Shown: positions 26,001-34,326 of the stretch, one piece after another
Numbering within the stretch: position 1 is the first letter of the stretch
How the letters are laid out: the number at the start of each line of letters is the position of its first letter
Assembly (NCBI GenBank): GCA_903861145.1
Contig: CAIOTH010000065.1
Location: forward strand, 42,883 to 106,882
DNA from: an uncultured Bacteroidota bacterium
GTDB lineage: Bacteria; Bacteroidota; Bacteroidia; Chitinophagales; LD1
Direction of reading: 5' to 3'
Length of the DNA: 64,000 bases
The notes under the pieces: generated by a model
Told to the model about the DNA's origin: nothing
The model's database searches: none
Seen by the model: only the letters and a program-made list of their open reading frames with translations
Made by a program: the position numbers and the translations under genes

Positions 26001-26419
26001 TAAAATATAACATAAAACCATTACCCAACACATTAGGTAATGAAATTAAAAATACAGCCTCTATTTTCTTCGATTACAATGCCCCAGTTCAAACAAACAC
26101 CACCGAAAATCTGGTAACTTTACCGGCTTTCATCCTATCACCAACCACTGAGAAACCCTTATACCTATCATTAGGCCCATTTAGGTTGGTAACCTATCCC
26201 AATCCAACTAGCCATAACTTAAATTTTAGATTTTCAAATACGCCAACCAATACTTATACCATTCGCATGTCCGACATTACTGGTAAAGAAATACTTCGCA
26301 TAGAAGATACTAGTCTTGAAACTACAATTGATTGTTCAACTTTAAGTGCGGGAATATATACTTACGAAGTTATATTACAAGGTTATAAAGCCACCGGAAA
26401 GATAGTGGTTCAACAATAA
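23057..26419 (+). CDS. Giant secreted T9SS protein with propeller-like N terminus and DUF11-type repeats
   Basis: This 1120-residue extracellular protein has a signal peptide (residues 1-19, ending IFTCPAQ). Residues about 25-670 consist of short W/F/Y-rich beta repeats like two-component-regulator or Ycf48-type propeller blades (VQDSKERIWIAC, DSYNNLWVLGD, LDTSNNLWVLL). An SdrD-B/CNA-like linker follows (GIAFYDLNNNGVQDSTEPPVPGV, about 675-750). Two DUF11-like domains come next (about 760-1030: YDPNEKQVFP, TYTVIFQNTGNYMA). A T9SS type A sorting domain closes it (TYPNPTSHNLNFRF, then LSAGIYTYEVILQ). Such proteins are surface adhesins or of unknown role; no enzyme motif is seen. It stands alone between the repeat element and queG. 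Confidence 0.82.
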   Translation: MKKVLFTSLIYLLIFTCPAQYMYTNLTNDVSVTSMVQQGPYLWFTSTGGFFRCDTINRSVERFDLTNTTMDGDQFSTVTLGGTGKKLMTQYSQAFQTYDDFSGWSQPLNIDQAVGAVQDSKERIWIACANRLYFFDGNTWQYLTQVSGVDIGNATQLLTVDNNYKTCWDYCSDQNKLLKCDSDNHWSTYTVPGFQGNLLSVNHTNTYTNTVYSNNSSFYILNQPAGYSNAPAFLKMTNGSWNSFHCPLITDINDYLIRIQFMPNGDIKIPHGYVNELTGNYFYGVYVLSGGTWSEEFHISGLVPFALDSTAEGSVFMDADAGNNMYYCYGSELRNHTQPAYSHLWKLTSGNHWVKLNISNAPSLASNLDALSHIAIDTADVINILYDTKLIRLLPNDSIYSSTLPVCLDSFIVTDAVIDSYNNLWVLGDVLNHPSFNSYLINEANCIIYPSEGKWFSHLTYNNGVFYTLAQDAQNIKYLGIFDGNTLSYFPYTQPETNWEFDQLFAAKASVYGLEGGAGTDIVFLYYWIDDEWQRALPDSIQANSGVRAIALDTSNNLWVLLQNYSSNSAALYMFNGTSWFTKRIFTDAAYSSMAMSIDKHNVVSINLNSGIYQYHEGTWAHFPPPPTTYFPVASMLNRRDSSIVLQMFQDGLVIFRNTGIPPAGPSVNTSNLISGIAFYDLNNNGVQDSTEPPVPGVMISDGDNFYVTGIDGRYALYADSGSQAVTLQAQNYIYALPGDTQIVSFPTANQNIDSTVNFACHRRTNVQDLSVEITTACLVPGDSATYWVNINNNGTIPVNGEIVFHFDSTLIFLSVNGLQPSSITADSLVWNFPNILPSNWSPTSVIFLVSPSDTINQRINASAVIYPIAGDFNPSDNNDSIVSYVVSSYDPNEKQVFPATNVDTSSALTYTVIFQNTGNYMAANVVVSDTLDSHLDVSTLKILAASNVYTWSLQNRVLTIRLNHINLPQKSVSAALSQGFIKYNIKPLPNTLGNEIKNTASIFFDYNAPVQTNTTENLVTLPAFILSPTTEKPLYLSLGPFRLVTYPNPTSHNLNFRFSNTPTNTYTIRMSDITGKEILRIEDTSLETTIDCSTLSAGIYTYEVILQGYKATGKIVVQQ

Positions 26420-26436
26420 ATTATTTAGGGTATTCC

Positions 26437-27360
26437 TCACTTCAAAAACTCAATATTCCGCTTCAATCCCTTAAACTTAGTGCGCTTAACTGCGGAGTTT
26501 TTAAATATACGCCGGTAAGTTTCTTCACTCAACTCTTCCCAGTCCTTACGGGTCATGTCCAATAACTCTTTGCGCGGTTCAAACTGCGGTTCGTTGTGTT
26601 GGGTAGCTTGTGCATTTATGGGGCAAACCTGCTGGCAAATGTCGCAGCCAAACATCCAGTTCTCAAATTTGCCTTTGTAGTCAGCCGGCAAAACCTCATC
26701 TCTCAATTCAATCGTAAAATACGATATGCACTTACTCCCATCAACCTTATAGGGCTCGTAAATAGCACCGGTGGGGCAGGCATCAATACATTTGGTGCAG
26801 GTCCCGCAATAATCCTTCACCGGGCTGTCGTATTCCAGCTCAACATCCAAAATTATTTCAGCCAAAAAGAAATACGAGCCCTGCCTTTTGGTAAGTATGT
26901 TGGTGTTCTTCCCTACCCACCCCAAACCAGCCCTTTGCGCCCACGCCCTTTCAAGCACCGGTGCCGAATCCACAAAGCAGCGTCCGTTTATGTTCCCAAC
27001 TTGCTCCTCGATAAACCTGTAAAGCAATTCCAGCTTCTCCTTCACCACCTCGTGGTAATCTTTACCCATGGCGTACATGGCAAGTTTAGGCGCTTGCTCA
27101 TCCTGCTGCCTTTCTTCCGTAAAGTAATTGTATGAAAGCGATATAACACTCTTCGCTCCATCTACTAATTTACCCGGGTCAATGCGCTTATCAAAGTAGT
27201 TTTCCATGTAGGCCATTTTACCATGTATGCCCTGGTTAAGCCATGCCTCCAATACGCGCGCCTCAGCATCAAGGCTTTCGGCTTTGGCAATGCCACAACC
27301 TGCAAAGCCAATTTCCTTGGCCCTGCGTTTAATAAGTTGTGTAAGCTGCAAACTGTTCAT
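26437..27360 (-). CDS. queG: Epoxyqueuosine reductase QueG
   Basis: This protein of about 307 residues carries out the last step of queuosine biosynthesis, reducing epoxyqueuosine in tRNA with cobalamin and two [4Fe-4S] clusters. The N-terminal DUF1730 domain (GFAGCGIAKAE, then KSVISLSYNY, then DSAPVLERAWAQRAGLGWVGKN) carries the catalytic Asp in DSAPVLE. The ferredoxin part has CGTCTKCIDACPTGAI and CDICQQVCP. The HEAT-like end is absent and the C terminus is short (SEETYRRIFKNSAVKRTKFKGLKRN), as in the common 310-residue form. The ATG at 27360 is used; the frame is open to 27405. Confidence 0.95.
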   Translation of the reverse strand: MNSLQLTQLIKRRAKEIGFAGCGIAKAESLDAEARVLEAWLNQGIHGKMAYMENYFDKRIDPGKLVDGAKSVISLSYNYFTEERQQDEQAPKLAMYAMGKDYHEVVKEKLELLYRFIEEQVGNINGRCFVDSAPVLERAWAQRAGLGWVGKNTNILTKRQGSYFFLAEIILDVELEYDSPVKDYCGTCTKCIDACPTGAIYEPYKVDGSKCISYFTIELRDEVLPADYKGKFENWMFGCDICQQVCPINAQATQHNEPQFEPRKELLDMTRKDWEELSEETYRRIFKNSAVKRTKFKGLKRNIEFLK

Positions 27361-27660
27361 AATGGAATAATAACGAATAATGAACTCCGAATATCGAATA
27401 TCCAAGGTTAATTTACTTCATTATTCAGTGTTCAATATTCATTATTCGATATTTACGGTTTAGTATTCATTCTTAAATATTTATTCCTTGTGTTCTTTGT
27501 GTTTAACCTTGTTGTTCTTTGTGTTAACCGGCATTTAAGGATTAGCGTAAACTTCGCATAAAAAATATATCAACAATAACTAAAATAAAGCTGCAATTAG
27601 TCGAACTTCCTTCCGTTATATGCGTAACAATACAAAGCAGGCTTTTTAAATTACAGGAAT
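27361..27660. other. Intergenic region with ATTATTCGATATT-type and CTTTGTGTT-type repeats
   Basis: This 300-base divergent gap holds no gene. From 27365 to 27460 it is packed with variants of GAATAATGAA and GAATATCGAATATCC and their complements, forming a loose inverted repeat. From 27488 to 27531 it has the direct repeat TGTTCTTTGTGTTTAACC / TGTTCTTTGTGTTAACC, related to the element at 4389-4471. Confidence 0.6.
27488..27531 (+). repeat. Tandem copies of a TTCTTTGTGTTTAACC unit
   Basis: Two near-identical 17-18-base units containing TTCTTTGTGTTTAACC stand almost head-to-tail. Their complement (GGTTAAA, AAAGAACACAAAG) is seen inside the hairpin at 4389-4471. A weaker relative, CTTTGCGTTCTTCGTGAACTT, is near 34264. 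Confidence 0.6.
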
Positions 27661-28557
27661 ATGAAAAATGCCATTACCTCCTTACTGCTTATCATGCTGA
27701 TGATGGCAAATTTTTACGAACCTGCCTTCGCAACACAACCACCCCACAAACCCGCCGACATAACTCAAAACCGAAACCTCAAAATACTTTCCTGGAACAT
27801 ATACATGTTACCCCGCATGGTAGTGCGCAAAGGCAAACGCGAACGCGCCCACGCCATTGTTGATGAGTTAAAGAAAACCGATTACGACATCATAGTTTTT
27901 GAAGAAGCCTTTCTGCCCGCTGCGCGTAAAATTATTTTAGATGGCCTGTCCGGCTTATACCAGTTTCAATACGGCCCTGTCAATAACTCGCCCAACATTA
28001 AAACCAACGGCGGCGTTTGGATATTGAGCAAAGTAAAAATGGAATTGGTTAAAACCATCCAGTTTAAGGACTGTGCCACCTGGGATTGCCTCGCCCGCAA
28101 AGGCGCTATGCTGTTGGAAGGCACATGGAACGGCAAAACATTTCAACTAATGGGCACCCATTTGCAGGCCGATGAATACCAGGATGTGCGCTACAAACAA
28201 ATGGACGAAATTTATACCGACCTCCTGGCCCCATACCGCCAAAACGGCGTGCCTCAAATAGTTTGTGGCGATATGAACACCGAGGCCGAAATAAAAGAAC
28301 GTTACTGCACCATGCTCGATTGCTTTGGCGCCGAAAACGGCGAAATATCCGGCGTTGAAAAATGCACCTACGATGGCGTTAATAACGATATAGCCCAAAG
28401 CTATGGGGTAAAAGACAAAACCACTTACGACTACATTTTGCTTCGCAACAACGGCCAAAAAGTAAATATTATTAAACGTTCTGTTAGCATTCTTAAAAAA
28501 GGCAAAAAGCAACTATCCGACCACTACGGTATAGTCTGCGAATTGAATTTTGAATAA
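27661..28557 (+). CDS. Secreted sphingomyelinase-like endonuclease/exonuclease/phosphatase protein
   Basis: This 298-residue protein has a signal peptide (residues 1-24, ending PAFA) and one EEP phosphodiesterase domain. Motifs in order are LSWNIYMLP (Mg-binding Asn), ERAHAIVDEL, DIIVFEEAF (catalytic Glu), GGVWILSK, GTHLQADEYQDVRYKQM, GDMNTE and the final LSDHYGIV (catalytic Asp-His). The spacing, especially THLQA, matches bacterial neutral sphingomyelinases/phospholipases C. A substrate role on host or self sphingolipids is plausible, since many Bacteroidota make sphingolipids, but not shown. It is the first of two adjacent secreted-protein genes. Confidence 0.85.
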   Translation: MKNAITSLLLIMLMMANFYEPAFATQPPHKPADITQNRNLKILSWNIYMLPRMVVRKGKRERAHAIVDELKKTDYDIIVFEEAFLPAARKIILDGLSGLYQFQYGPVNNSPNIKTNGGVWILSKVKMELVKTIQFKDCATWDCLARKGAMLLEGTWNGKTFQLMGTHLQADEYQDVRYKQMDEIYTDLLAPYRQNGVPQIVCGDMNTEAEIKERYCTMLDCFGAENGEISGVEKCTYDGVNNDIAQSYGVKDKTTYDYILLRNNGQKVNIIKRSVSILKKGKKQLSDHYGIVCELNFE

Positions 28558-28601
28558 TCACCCATATATTATTTCACGAAAAATTTCGTTAAGAATGTAT
28601 C

Positions 28602-29234
28602 GTGAAAAAAATCATGCTTGCCATCTTGCTTCTTCCCCTATTGGCATTCAACGCCGGCGATAGATATTTAAATAAAATCAGCCTCTTCCAAAAAGCTTCT
28701 TACTTCAAACAAAAAGTATATGCCGAGCACGATTGGAAAAGCTTTTACAAATTGAAAGAATCTCAGGCACCCGTCAACCCAAACAATTACGATCTGCACT
28801 TGCTAAACGCTGCCATATTTTTTGCTACCGAAAAGATGCGAGAAAGTAAAGGTGCGAAGCCCCTGCAATTTTCGCCCTCTCTCCGCAATGCCGCCGTGGT
28901 GCACACCGACCAGATGGTTGAAAAAAACTTTTTCGATCATATCAATAAAGCAACCCCCGCTTTACGTGCACCTGAACAGCGAATCAAACTATTCGGCATT
29001 ACCCAAGTCGACCTGGCCGAAAATGTAGATTACAATTACATTTCTATCGAAAGCGAAAGCACCTACATACAACTGGCCGAAAAAATTGTAGACGATTTGT
29101 ACGACTCACCGCCACATCGCAAAAATATGCTAGCCCGGCAATACACCCACTTAGGCTGCGCCGCCATCTTCGAACCGGTAGATAAAGACGGTGCCCGTTA
29201 CGTAAAAGCCACGCAAGATTTCTCAGGAAATTAA
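28602..29234 (+). CDS. Secreted CAP-domain (SCP/PR1-like) protein
   Basis: This 210-residue protein has a short signal peptide (MKKIMLAILLLPLLAFNAG) and one CAP domain. Family motifs are NAAIFFATEKMRESKGAKPL (helix 1), LRNAAVVHTDQMVEKNFFDH (H-x-x-x-M, then F-F-D-H), LAENVDYNY, SPPHRKNML and HLGCAAIF. Both canonical His residues are present. Bacterial CAP proteins are extracellular and mostly of unknown function. The start is a GTG at 28602. It lies 45 bases downstream of the phosphodiesterase gene and is probably co-transcribed. Confidence 0.85.
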   Translation: MKKIMLAILLLPLLAFNAGDRYLNKISLFQKASYFKQKVYAEHDWKSFYKLKESQAPVNPNNYDLHLLNAAIFFATEKMRESKGAKPLQFSPSLRNAAVVHTDQMVEKNFFDHINKATPALRAPEQRIKLFGITQVDLAENVDYNYISIESESTYIQLAEKIVDDLYDSPPHRKNMLARQYTHLGCAAIFEPVDKDGARYVKATQDFSGN

Positions 29235-29252
29235 TTGAAGCAAAAATTGTGG

Positions 29253-29600
29253 TTATTTAAGGCCGGCAGCCAATTTTCCGGTAAGCGCAGCAAACCCACT
29301 TACAAGGCCACCAACAACTCCGGTAATTACCAGCAATACACCCACATTGCCATGCAAGGGCAACAAAGTAGCCACCTTACGCGCCAGCAAATCATTATTA
29401 CTATGCGAAAGCATAAAAGAATAAGCCACCCACAATAAAAATATTCCAACAAACCCCGAGGCAAAAGCGCCTAACGAATTCTGCTTAATTACATACCCCG
29501 CGGCAAACGCCACTACAGCAATAGTATACCACGGCAAAAACGGCTGCAACACCGCACACCCAATAATTATCACCACAACCGAAAGCAAGAAATTCTTCAT
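29253..29600 (-). CDS. Small four-helix membrane protein
   Basis: This 115-residue protein is almost wholly hydrophobic, with four segments at about 3-20, 25-44, 46-66 and 83-108. The interhelix loop (SHSNNDLLARKVATLLPLHG) is the only strongly polar part. No named family is recognised. The ATG at 29600 is clear. It is convergent with the CAP-domain gene, 18 bases apart. Confidence 0.55.
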   Translation of the reverse strand: MKNFLLSVVVIIIGCAVLQPFLPWYTIAVVAFAAGYVIKQNSLGAFASGFVGIFLLWVAYSFMLSHSNNDLLARKVATLLPLHGNVGVLLVITGVVGGLVSGFAALTGKLAAGLK

Positions 29601-29681
29601 AAAAACTATTTTAAAAGACCTATCAAATCAATTCTTCAAAACCTACGTTAACACATTAACACCTTCGCACCTTAACACACC

Positions 29682-32180
29682 CTATGGTTTAAACGTCGAC
29701 ACAAACAATTTCTTCGCCCCTAATTCATCTCCTTGCTTCAAAAAATTCGCCTCAAAATACTGGCCCTTCGCCCATGGGCTAACCATGTTATCATAATAAG
29801 CGCTTCCCGGATTACCACTTTCGCCTCCAGGGTAAACCACATAAGCCTTCATAGCCCCTTCATCCACAATCATCCTCCACGAAGGGCCGTTAGTACTATT
29901 AGTGGCATTGATAATACCAATGTTGCCACCACTATACACGTGCATAGCGCTAAAAGGGTCAATCATAGCCAGGTTGGTAATTTTAGTATCCTTATAACTT
30001 CCCCAATCGTGCGGTTTTAAATCGTTCTTCTTGTAGCTATCATCAGCACCGTAAGGCTCACTAACTTCTGTAAATTCTTTTTTCTTCAAAGTATCCTCAA
30101 TGCGCTTAAAAGCCATCAACACAACATCCTCTCTTGTTTCCTTTTTATCAGGGGTCGATAGATTATCATAAAACTGCGAAGTGCTGTCGTGCTTTAAAAA
30201 CTCAACCGTAACATAAAAGTTAGGCTGTTTCATTGGCACCGCTTTATCCATCATTTCATCCCACAATAACTTACGCAACTCATTCCACCAAATTTCAAAG
30301 TATACCGGTGCTATTTGGTTAGGCCCGTTCACGTAATCCCATTTACCTAGTACATCAACCATTTTTATTTCATCCGGGCTCAATGTCGATTTATTGAGCA
30401 GCGATAACAAAACCGGCACCGCCTCACTGGCAAGCAAATTGTAATTATCGGTCTGCATCCTCTTCATAAAATCAACATCAATACCACTTCCATCGGTAAG
30501 CATTTTATTAATGCGCCGGTTGCGGTAGTTTTCGTAAACACCAAGGCCGGGATAGTAATACGGGTAAGTGCTATCTGTAGGATGCTGGTTAGCTGAGCTT
30601 ACAAATCCACGTTCCGGATTTTTTACCGTCGGGTTATCTTCTGCCGGAATAAATGAAGTCCACTCATCTTTATCAGTTGTTCCATCACTTACAAACTTCC
30701 CTTGCTCAGACCGCTTATCCCTTATCGGAAAAAGCCCCTGCTCCTTGATAGCAATATCACCACTACGAGATGCAAAAACAAAATTCTGCGCAGGGCAGTT
30801 GTAGTTTTTAAGCGCACCTATATAATCATCATAATTTTTACCGCAGTTTAATTGGTAAAACGTTTTAAACTCATTGCTTGGCAAATGCGCTGTCCAGTGC
30901 ATAGCCAGGTCCTGCCGGCTTGGGGCAGTGCCAAAACTCTTATCAAACACCACGATGCCAAAGCGGGTATAAACTACGGTATCCAAAACATCGGGCTTGC
31001 CTTTCACTTTATACCGCTCTACTTTTTTTTCTGATTTTACCCATTGGCCGTTATACTCATACTCATCGCGGCTCGCGTCCTTAAACTTAATCTTGTACCA
31101 ATCACGTACATCTCTCCCACCATTGGTTACTCCCCATGCTATCGAATCATTAAACCCGATAATTACAGCCGGCGAACCCGGCAACGTTGCCCCATACACA
31201 TTCATATTAGGCGATACTAACTGCATTTCGTACCAAATAGAAGGGAGCGAAAGTCTTAGGTGCGGGTCATTGCATAAAATAGGCTTACCACTTTTTGTCT
31301 TACTGCCACTAACTGCCCAATTATTCGAACCGGTAATTTCATCTGGCTTAGTAATAATATTCGCATACAAATCGTGCTCAGCATTTATCGCCGACACTTC
31401 CTTTTGCTTTTTCACAATGTCACCATCGCACATCGAAACTGTAGGTCTATTCCATTTAGTACCCACCGGTATTATCGGGTCCTCCTTATCAATAAAATCA
31501 GGGTACAGTTTTCTGAAATTCTCATCGCCATACTTCGCCACAAAATTTGTATTCTCAATATCATACTCAAACACCGAAAGCATGTTCGCCATATTCTTAA
31601 GCAGCAAAGCCACCTTTATCGGTGTCCACTCCTCGGGTGCATAATCCAGCAACTTATATTCAATAGGGTAATCTTTAGGTTTTAGTGCTTTTATGTAAGC
31701 ATTAACTCCTGCACAATATGCATCTATCAGCTTTTTGCTTTCAGGGTCTTTGGCAATGTATGCTTGTCCTGCTTCAGCACCATAACCAAGGCCAATGCGC
31801 CTCTGCATTCGGTCAACATCTAAAGCCTTTTCGCCAACAACCTCGCTAACACGGCCCGCCGCATTGTGGGTTTGTATTTCCATTTGCCATAACCGGTATT
31901 TAGCGGTAATGTATCCCTGCATAAAATAAAGGTCCGCATCATTTTTAGCAAAAACATGCGGCACCAGCCTTTCATCAAAATAAACCTTTACCTCATCCTT
32001 TAATCCGGGCAATTTAGCTTCATCATCTTTCCATGCCTTTGCATTTTCAGCGTTTTGCCAAAAACCCTGGAACGGATTCAGGAATCGCGCAAAAGGTGGT
32101 GCCACACCCAATTTCGAATTGAGCAAAATAACCATGCCCACGGTAAGGGCTAGGGATATAAGGAATTTAACGTATTTCAC
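29682..32180 (-). CDS. Penicillin acylase family protein (Ntn hydrolase)
   Basis: This protein of about 830 residues belongs to the periplasmic penicillin-amidase family of N-terminal-nucleophile hydrolases. An N-terminal anchor (VKYVKFLISLALTVGMVILL) is followed by the alpha-chain region (DAYCAGVNAYI). The autocatalytic cleavage site is G-S-N-N-W-A-V-S-G-S; the Ser (residue 303 counting from 32234) becomes the beta-chain N terminus. KPILCNDPHLRLSLPSIWYEMQL and the Asn of GFNDSIAWGVTN are also typical. Natural substrates may be N-acyl amino acids or acyl-homoserine lactones; which is unknown. A GTG at 32234 would add 18 residues before the anchor; the GTG at 32180 gives a better signal segment. 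Confidence 0.9.
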   Translation of the reverse strand: MKYVKFLISLALTVGMVILLNSKLGVAPPFARFLNPFQGFWQNAENAKAWKDDEAKLPGLKDEVKVYFDERLVPHVFAKNDADLYFMQGYITAKYRLWQMEIQTHNAAGRVSEVVGEKALDVDRMQRRIGLGYGAEAGQAYIAKDPESKKLIDAYCAGVNAYIKALKPKDYPIEYKLLDYAPEEWTPIKVALLLKNMANMLSVFEYDIENTNFVAKYGDENFRKLYPDFIDKEDPIIPVGTKWNRPTVSMCDGDIVKKQKEVSAINAEHDLYANIITKPDEITGSNNWAVSGSKTKSGKPILCNDPHLRLSLPSIWYEMQLVSPNMNVYGATLPGSPAVIIGFNDSIAWGVTNGGRDVRDWYKIKFKDASRDEYEYNGQWVKSEKKVERYKVKGKPDVLDTVVYTRFGIVVFDKSFGTAPSRQDLAMHWTAHLPSNEFKTFYQLNCGKNYDDYIGALKNYNCPAQNFVFASRSGDIAIKEQGLFPIRDKRSEQGKFVSDGTTDKDEWTSFIPAEDNPTVKNPERGFVSSANQHPTDSTYPYYYPGLGVYENYRNRRINKMLTDGSGIDVDFMKRMQTDNYNLLASEAVPVLLSLLNKSTLSPDEIKMVDVLGKWDYVNGPNQIAPVYFEIWWNELRKLLWDEMMDKAVPMKQPNFYVTVEFLKHDSTSQFYDNLSTPDKKETREDVVLMAFKRIEDTLKKKEFTEVSEPYGADDSYKKNDLKPHDWGSYKDTKITNLAMIDPFSAMHVYSGGNIGIINATNSTNGPSWRMIVDEGAMKAYVVYPGGESGNPGSAYYDNMVSPWAKGQYFEANFLKQGDELGAKKLFVSTFKP

Positions 32181-32329
32181 AAGCTGTGTTTTAACAAGTG
32201 CTAATATATCGGATTTGAGTTTACACCAAGCCACATTTTATGGCACAGCAATTGTAAACTATAAATGGTGCAGTAAATAACAACTATCATATTATTAACC
32301 GCCACGCCAGCTTAAAATTGATTTTTTGC

Positions 32330-32351
32330 GTTGTGAAAATATTTGCACAAC
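32330..32351. promoter_or_regulatory. Operator-like dyad upstream of lipoprotein gene
   Basis: GTTGTG-N10-CACAAC is a perfect 6-base dyad about 85 bases before the lipoprotein ATG. Its centre contains AATATTTG, one mismatch from the TAnnTTTG -7 element. A bound dimeric repressor here could block transcription; this is inference. Confidence 0.35.
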
Positions 32352-32434
32352 TCAAAAAAAACAATCCCCCTTTTAAACCTTTTAAATTATGTGGGGTCAT
32401 AGAGGCATTACTTAAAAAACCATAAACAAACCAT

Positions 32435-33388
32435 ATGAAAAAGTTCATGTTAGCACTGTCCCTAAGTTTAGCCATAGGCACAGTAATCACGCTAAACTCG
32501 TGTCAAAAAGGTAAAAACAACCTTGCAGACGATAGTATCAGCGCGCAGGATAACGCCAGCATTAATAATGCCATTAACGCAACTACCGACGATGCAGCAT
32601 CAGCCGCAGGACAGGTAAAAAGTTTCTCAGGTAAAACCAATGGTTGGTGGAACTCAGCCGTGCTTTGCGGCGTTACCATTGTTGATAGCGGCACCGTAAT
32701 TGCCGGCAACAAAACTATTTCTATAACTTATGATGGCACTACTACCTGCAATGGCGTTATTCGTTCTGGTAACGTAACTGTTCAAAATTCGTCAGGCATT
32801 ACCTGGAATACCGCTGGTTCAGTTTTAACCGTAACTTTCAATGCGTTGGCAATTACCGACCCCATTAGCGGCAATACCTACACTGTTAATGGTACCCATA
32901 CCTTAACAAAAGAAACAAATGGCTTAGAATGGCAGATTATTGCGGAAGTTTTAACTAACCAAACCGTTACCCGCCGCAACCAAAGTAGCAACATGTCTAT
33001 TACCTTCCCAGATGGTTCGGTAAGAACCTGGAGTGTTGATAGAACAAGAAGCTGGAGCAGTTCTGTTACGGGCAGCGTTAATACAATAACAGTAACTGTA
33101 TCTTCCGAAAACGCAAACCATATAGATGCCACCGGCACTAACCGTTACGGAAATACATTCACCAACACTATTGTTACACCAATTATGGCCAACAATAATC
33201 TAAGCTGCACCTGGAAACCTTACCAGGGCGAAACGCAACACGTGGTAAACAATCGTACCACCACCGTAGTATTTGGAACCAATCTTTTAGGAACCCAAAT
33301 TGGCAACGCCACTACATGCGGAGACGGCTATTATATAACTTACAGCAATGGAATCCGGACTCTGCACCGCTTTGTTGCTTACTGGTAA
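32435..33388 (+). CDS. Beta-rich lipoprotein of unknown function
   Basis: This 317-residue protein has a lipoprotein signal (MKKFMLALSLSLAIGTVITLNSC; lipobox Cys at residue 23). An Asp/Ala/Asn-rich linker (about 24-60) precedes a large Thr/Ser/Asn-rich beta domain with repeated strand motifs such as GNKTISITYDGTTTCNGV and GNTYTVNGTHTLTKETNG. No family is recognised. The end YSNGIRTLHRFVAYW is not a T9SS tail. It has its own strong terminator and a dyad upstream, so it is probably monocistronic. Similar proteins with repeated N-G-T strands are common in Bacteroidota. Confidence 0.65.
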   Translation: MKKFMLALSLSLAIGTVITLNSCQKGKNNLADDSISAQDNASINNAINATTDDAASAAGQVKSFSGKTNGWWNSAVLCGVTIVDSGTVIAGNKTISITYDGTTTCNGVIRSGNVTVQNSSGITWNTAGSVLTVTFNALAITDPISGNTYTVNGTHTLTKETNGLEWQIIAEVLTNQTVTRRNQSSNMSITFPDGSVRTWSVDRTRSWSSSVTGSVNTITVTVSSENANHIDATGTNRYGNTFTNTIVTPIMANNNLSCTWKPYQGETQHVVNNRTTTVVFGTNLLGTQIGNATTCGDGYYITYSNGIRTLHRFVAYW

Positions 33389-33400
33389 TAAAGCTTATTA

Positions 33401-33452
33401 GGTTCAAAAAAATCCCACTCCTTAAATTAAGGAGTGGGATTTTTTTTGAACC
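33401..33452 (+). terminator. Strong intrinsic terminator
   Basis: Complementary arms starting GGTTCAAAAAAATCCCACTC (33401-33423) and ending GAACC (33429-33452) form a stem of about 22 pairs around AAATT, with a T8 run inside the 3' arm. It ends the lipoprotein transcript and may act in both directions. Confidence 0.9.
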
Positions 33453-33561
33453 TACTTTGGAACAATAACGATTACATAAATGTTTTAAAATAACTATCGG
33501 TTGTAATCGTTTTTAATAGAAAATAAAACTATACTGCAATGCATTTGCACTTCATAAAACA

Positions 33562-34230
33562 ATGAGCACCGAAAAAAATAGTTTTTGGCTTAATATCCTC
33601 ATCGTGTTCGCGCTGCTATCAGTATTATGGATAGTGCAAATCGCGCAATATTATTTACTGGTCGATTTAAGCAGTTACGGCAACTGGCCCCATCATATCG
33701 AAGGATTAAAAGGGATTATCTTCTCTCCTTTCATACATGGCAGTTTCGACCACCTGGCATCTAATACCTTACCCATGCTGGTATTGTTAACCGTTTTACT
33801 TAATGCATATCCGCGCACTGCGCTTATGGTATTGGTTTTTGTTCACCTCCTTAGCGGCATCCTCGTTTGGCTTTTTGCTCCCGATACCGGTGTGCATATT
33901 GGCATCAGCGGCATTATATATGGTATTGCGGCATTTTTAGTAGCATCAGGCATTTTCCGCAAAGACCGTACCTCTGTATCAATTGCTATTTTGGTGGGTT
34001 TGGTATATGGCAGTATGGTTTGGGGCTTTATTCCACAGCATGGCATTTCCTGGCAATCGCATTTGTACGGTACTTTCAGTGGTGTAATCATTGCATTTAT
34101 TTTACGCCGTCGCGATTTGCCCGAACCAACCGAAACCGAACTTGAAAAAACCGAAGAAGACCGCCATTTTTTTGATACCAGTATCCATAGTAAAGAAAGT
34201 GGCGAGCCTAAAATCCTTAATAACGAATGA
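33562..34230 (+). CDS. Rhomboid family intramembrane serine protease
   Basis: This 222-residue protein has six membrane segments. The rhomboid catalytic features are intact: H64-L-A-S-N68 (H-x-x-x-N of TM2), the active-site G-I-S-G with Ser116 in TM4, and His167 (SWQSHLYG) in TM6. It therefore can cleave membrane-embedded substrates. A hydrophilic C-terminal tail (about 190-222), rich in Glu/Thr, follows. It lies 96 bases before the Ste24-like protease gene, giving two membrane proteases side by side. Confidence 0.92.
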   Translation: MSTEKNSFWLNILIVFALLSVLWIVQIAQYYLLVDLSSYGNWPHHIEGLKGIIFSPFIHGSFDHLASNTLPMLVLLTVLLNAYPRTALMVLVFVHLLSGILVWLFAPDTGVHIGISGIIYGIAAFLVASGIFRKDRTSVSIAILVGLVYGSMVWGFIPQHGISWQSHLYGTFSGVIIAFILRRRDLPEPTETELEKTEEDRHFFDTSIHSKESGEPKILNNE

Positions 34231-34326
34231 CAAAGGAAGTTTACGTTATTACGCTGCATTTTTCTTTGCGTTCTTCGTGAACTTCACAGTAAATTGTATT
34301 CATTATTTTCGCATAAAATTTCAAGC

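Noticed and set aside
26596..27135. Plus-strand open frame of 179 codons
   Set aside because: It lies entirely antisense to queG, whose iron-sulfur and catalytic motifs are unmistakable.
30997..31644. Plus-strand open frame of 215 codons
   Set aside because: Antisense to the penicillin acylase gene, whose motifs are intact across the same stretch.
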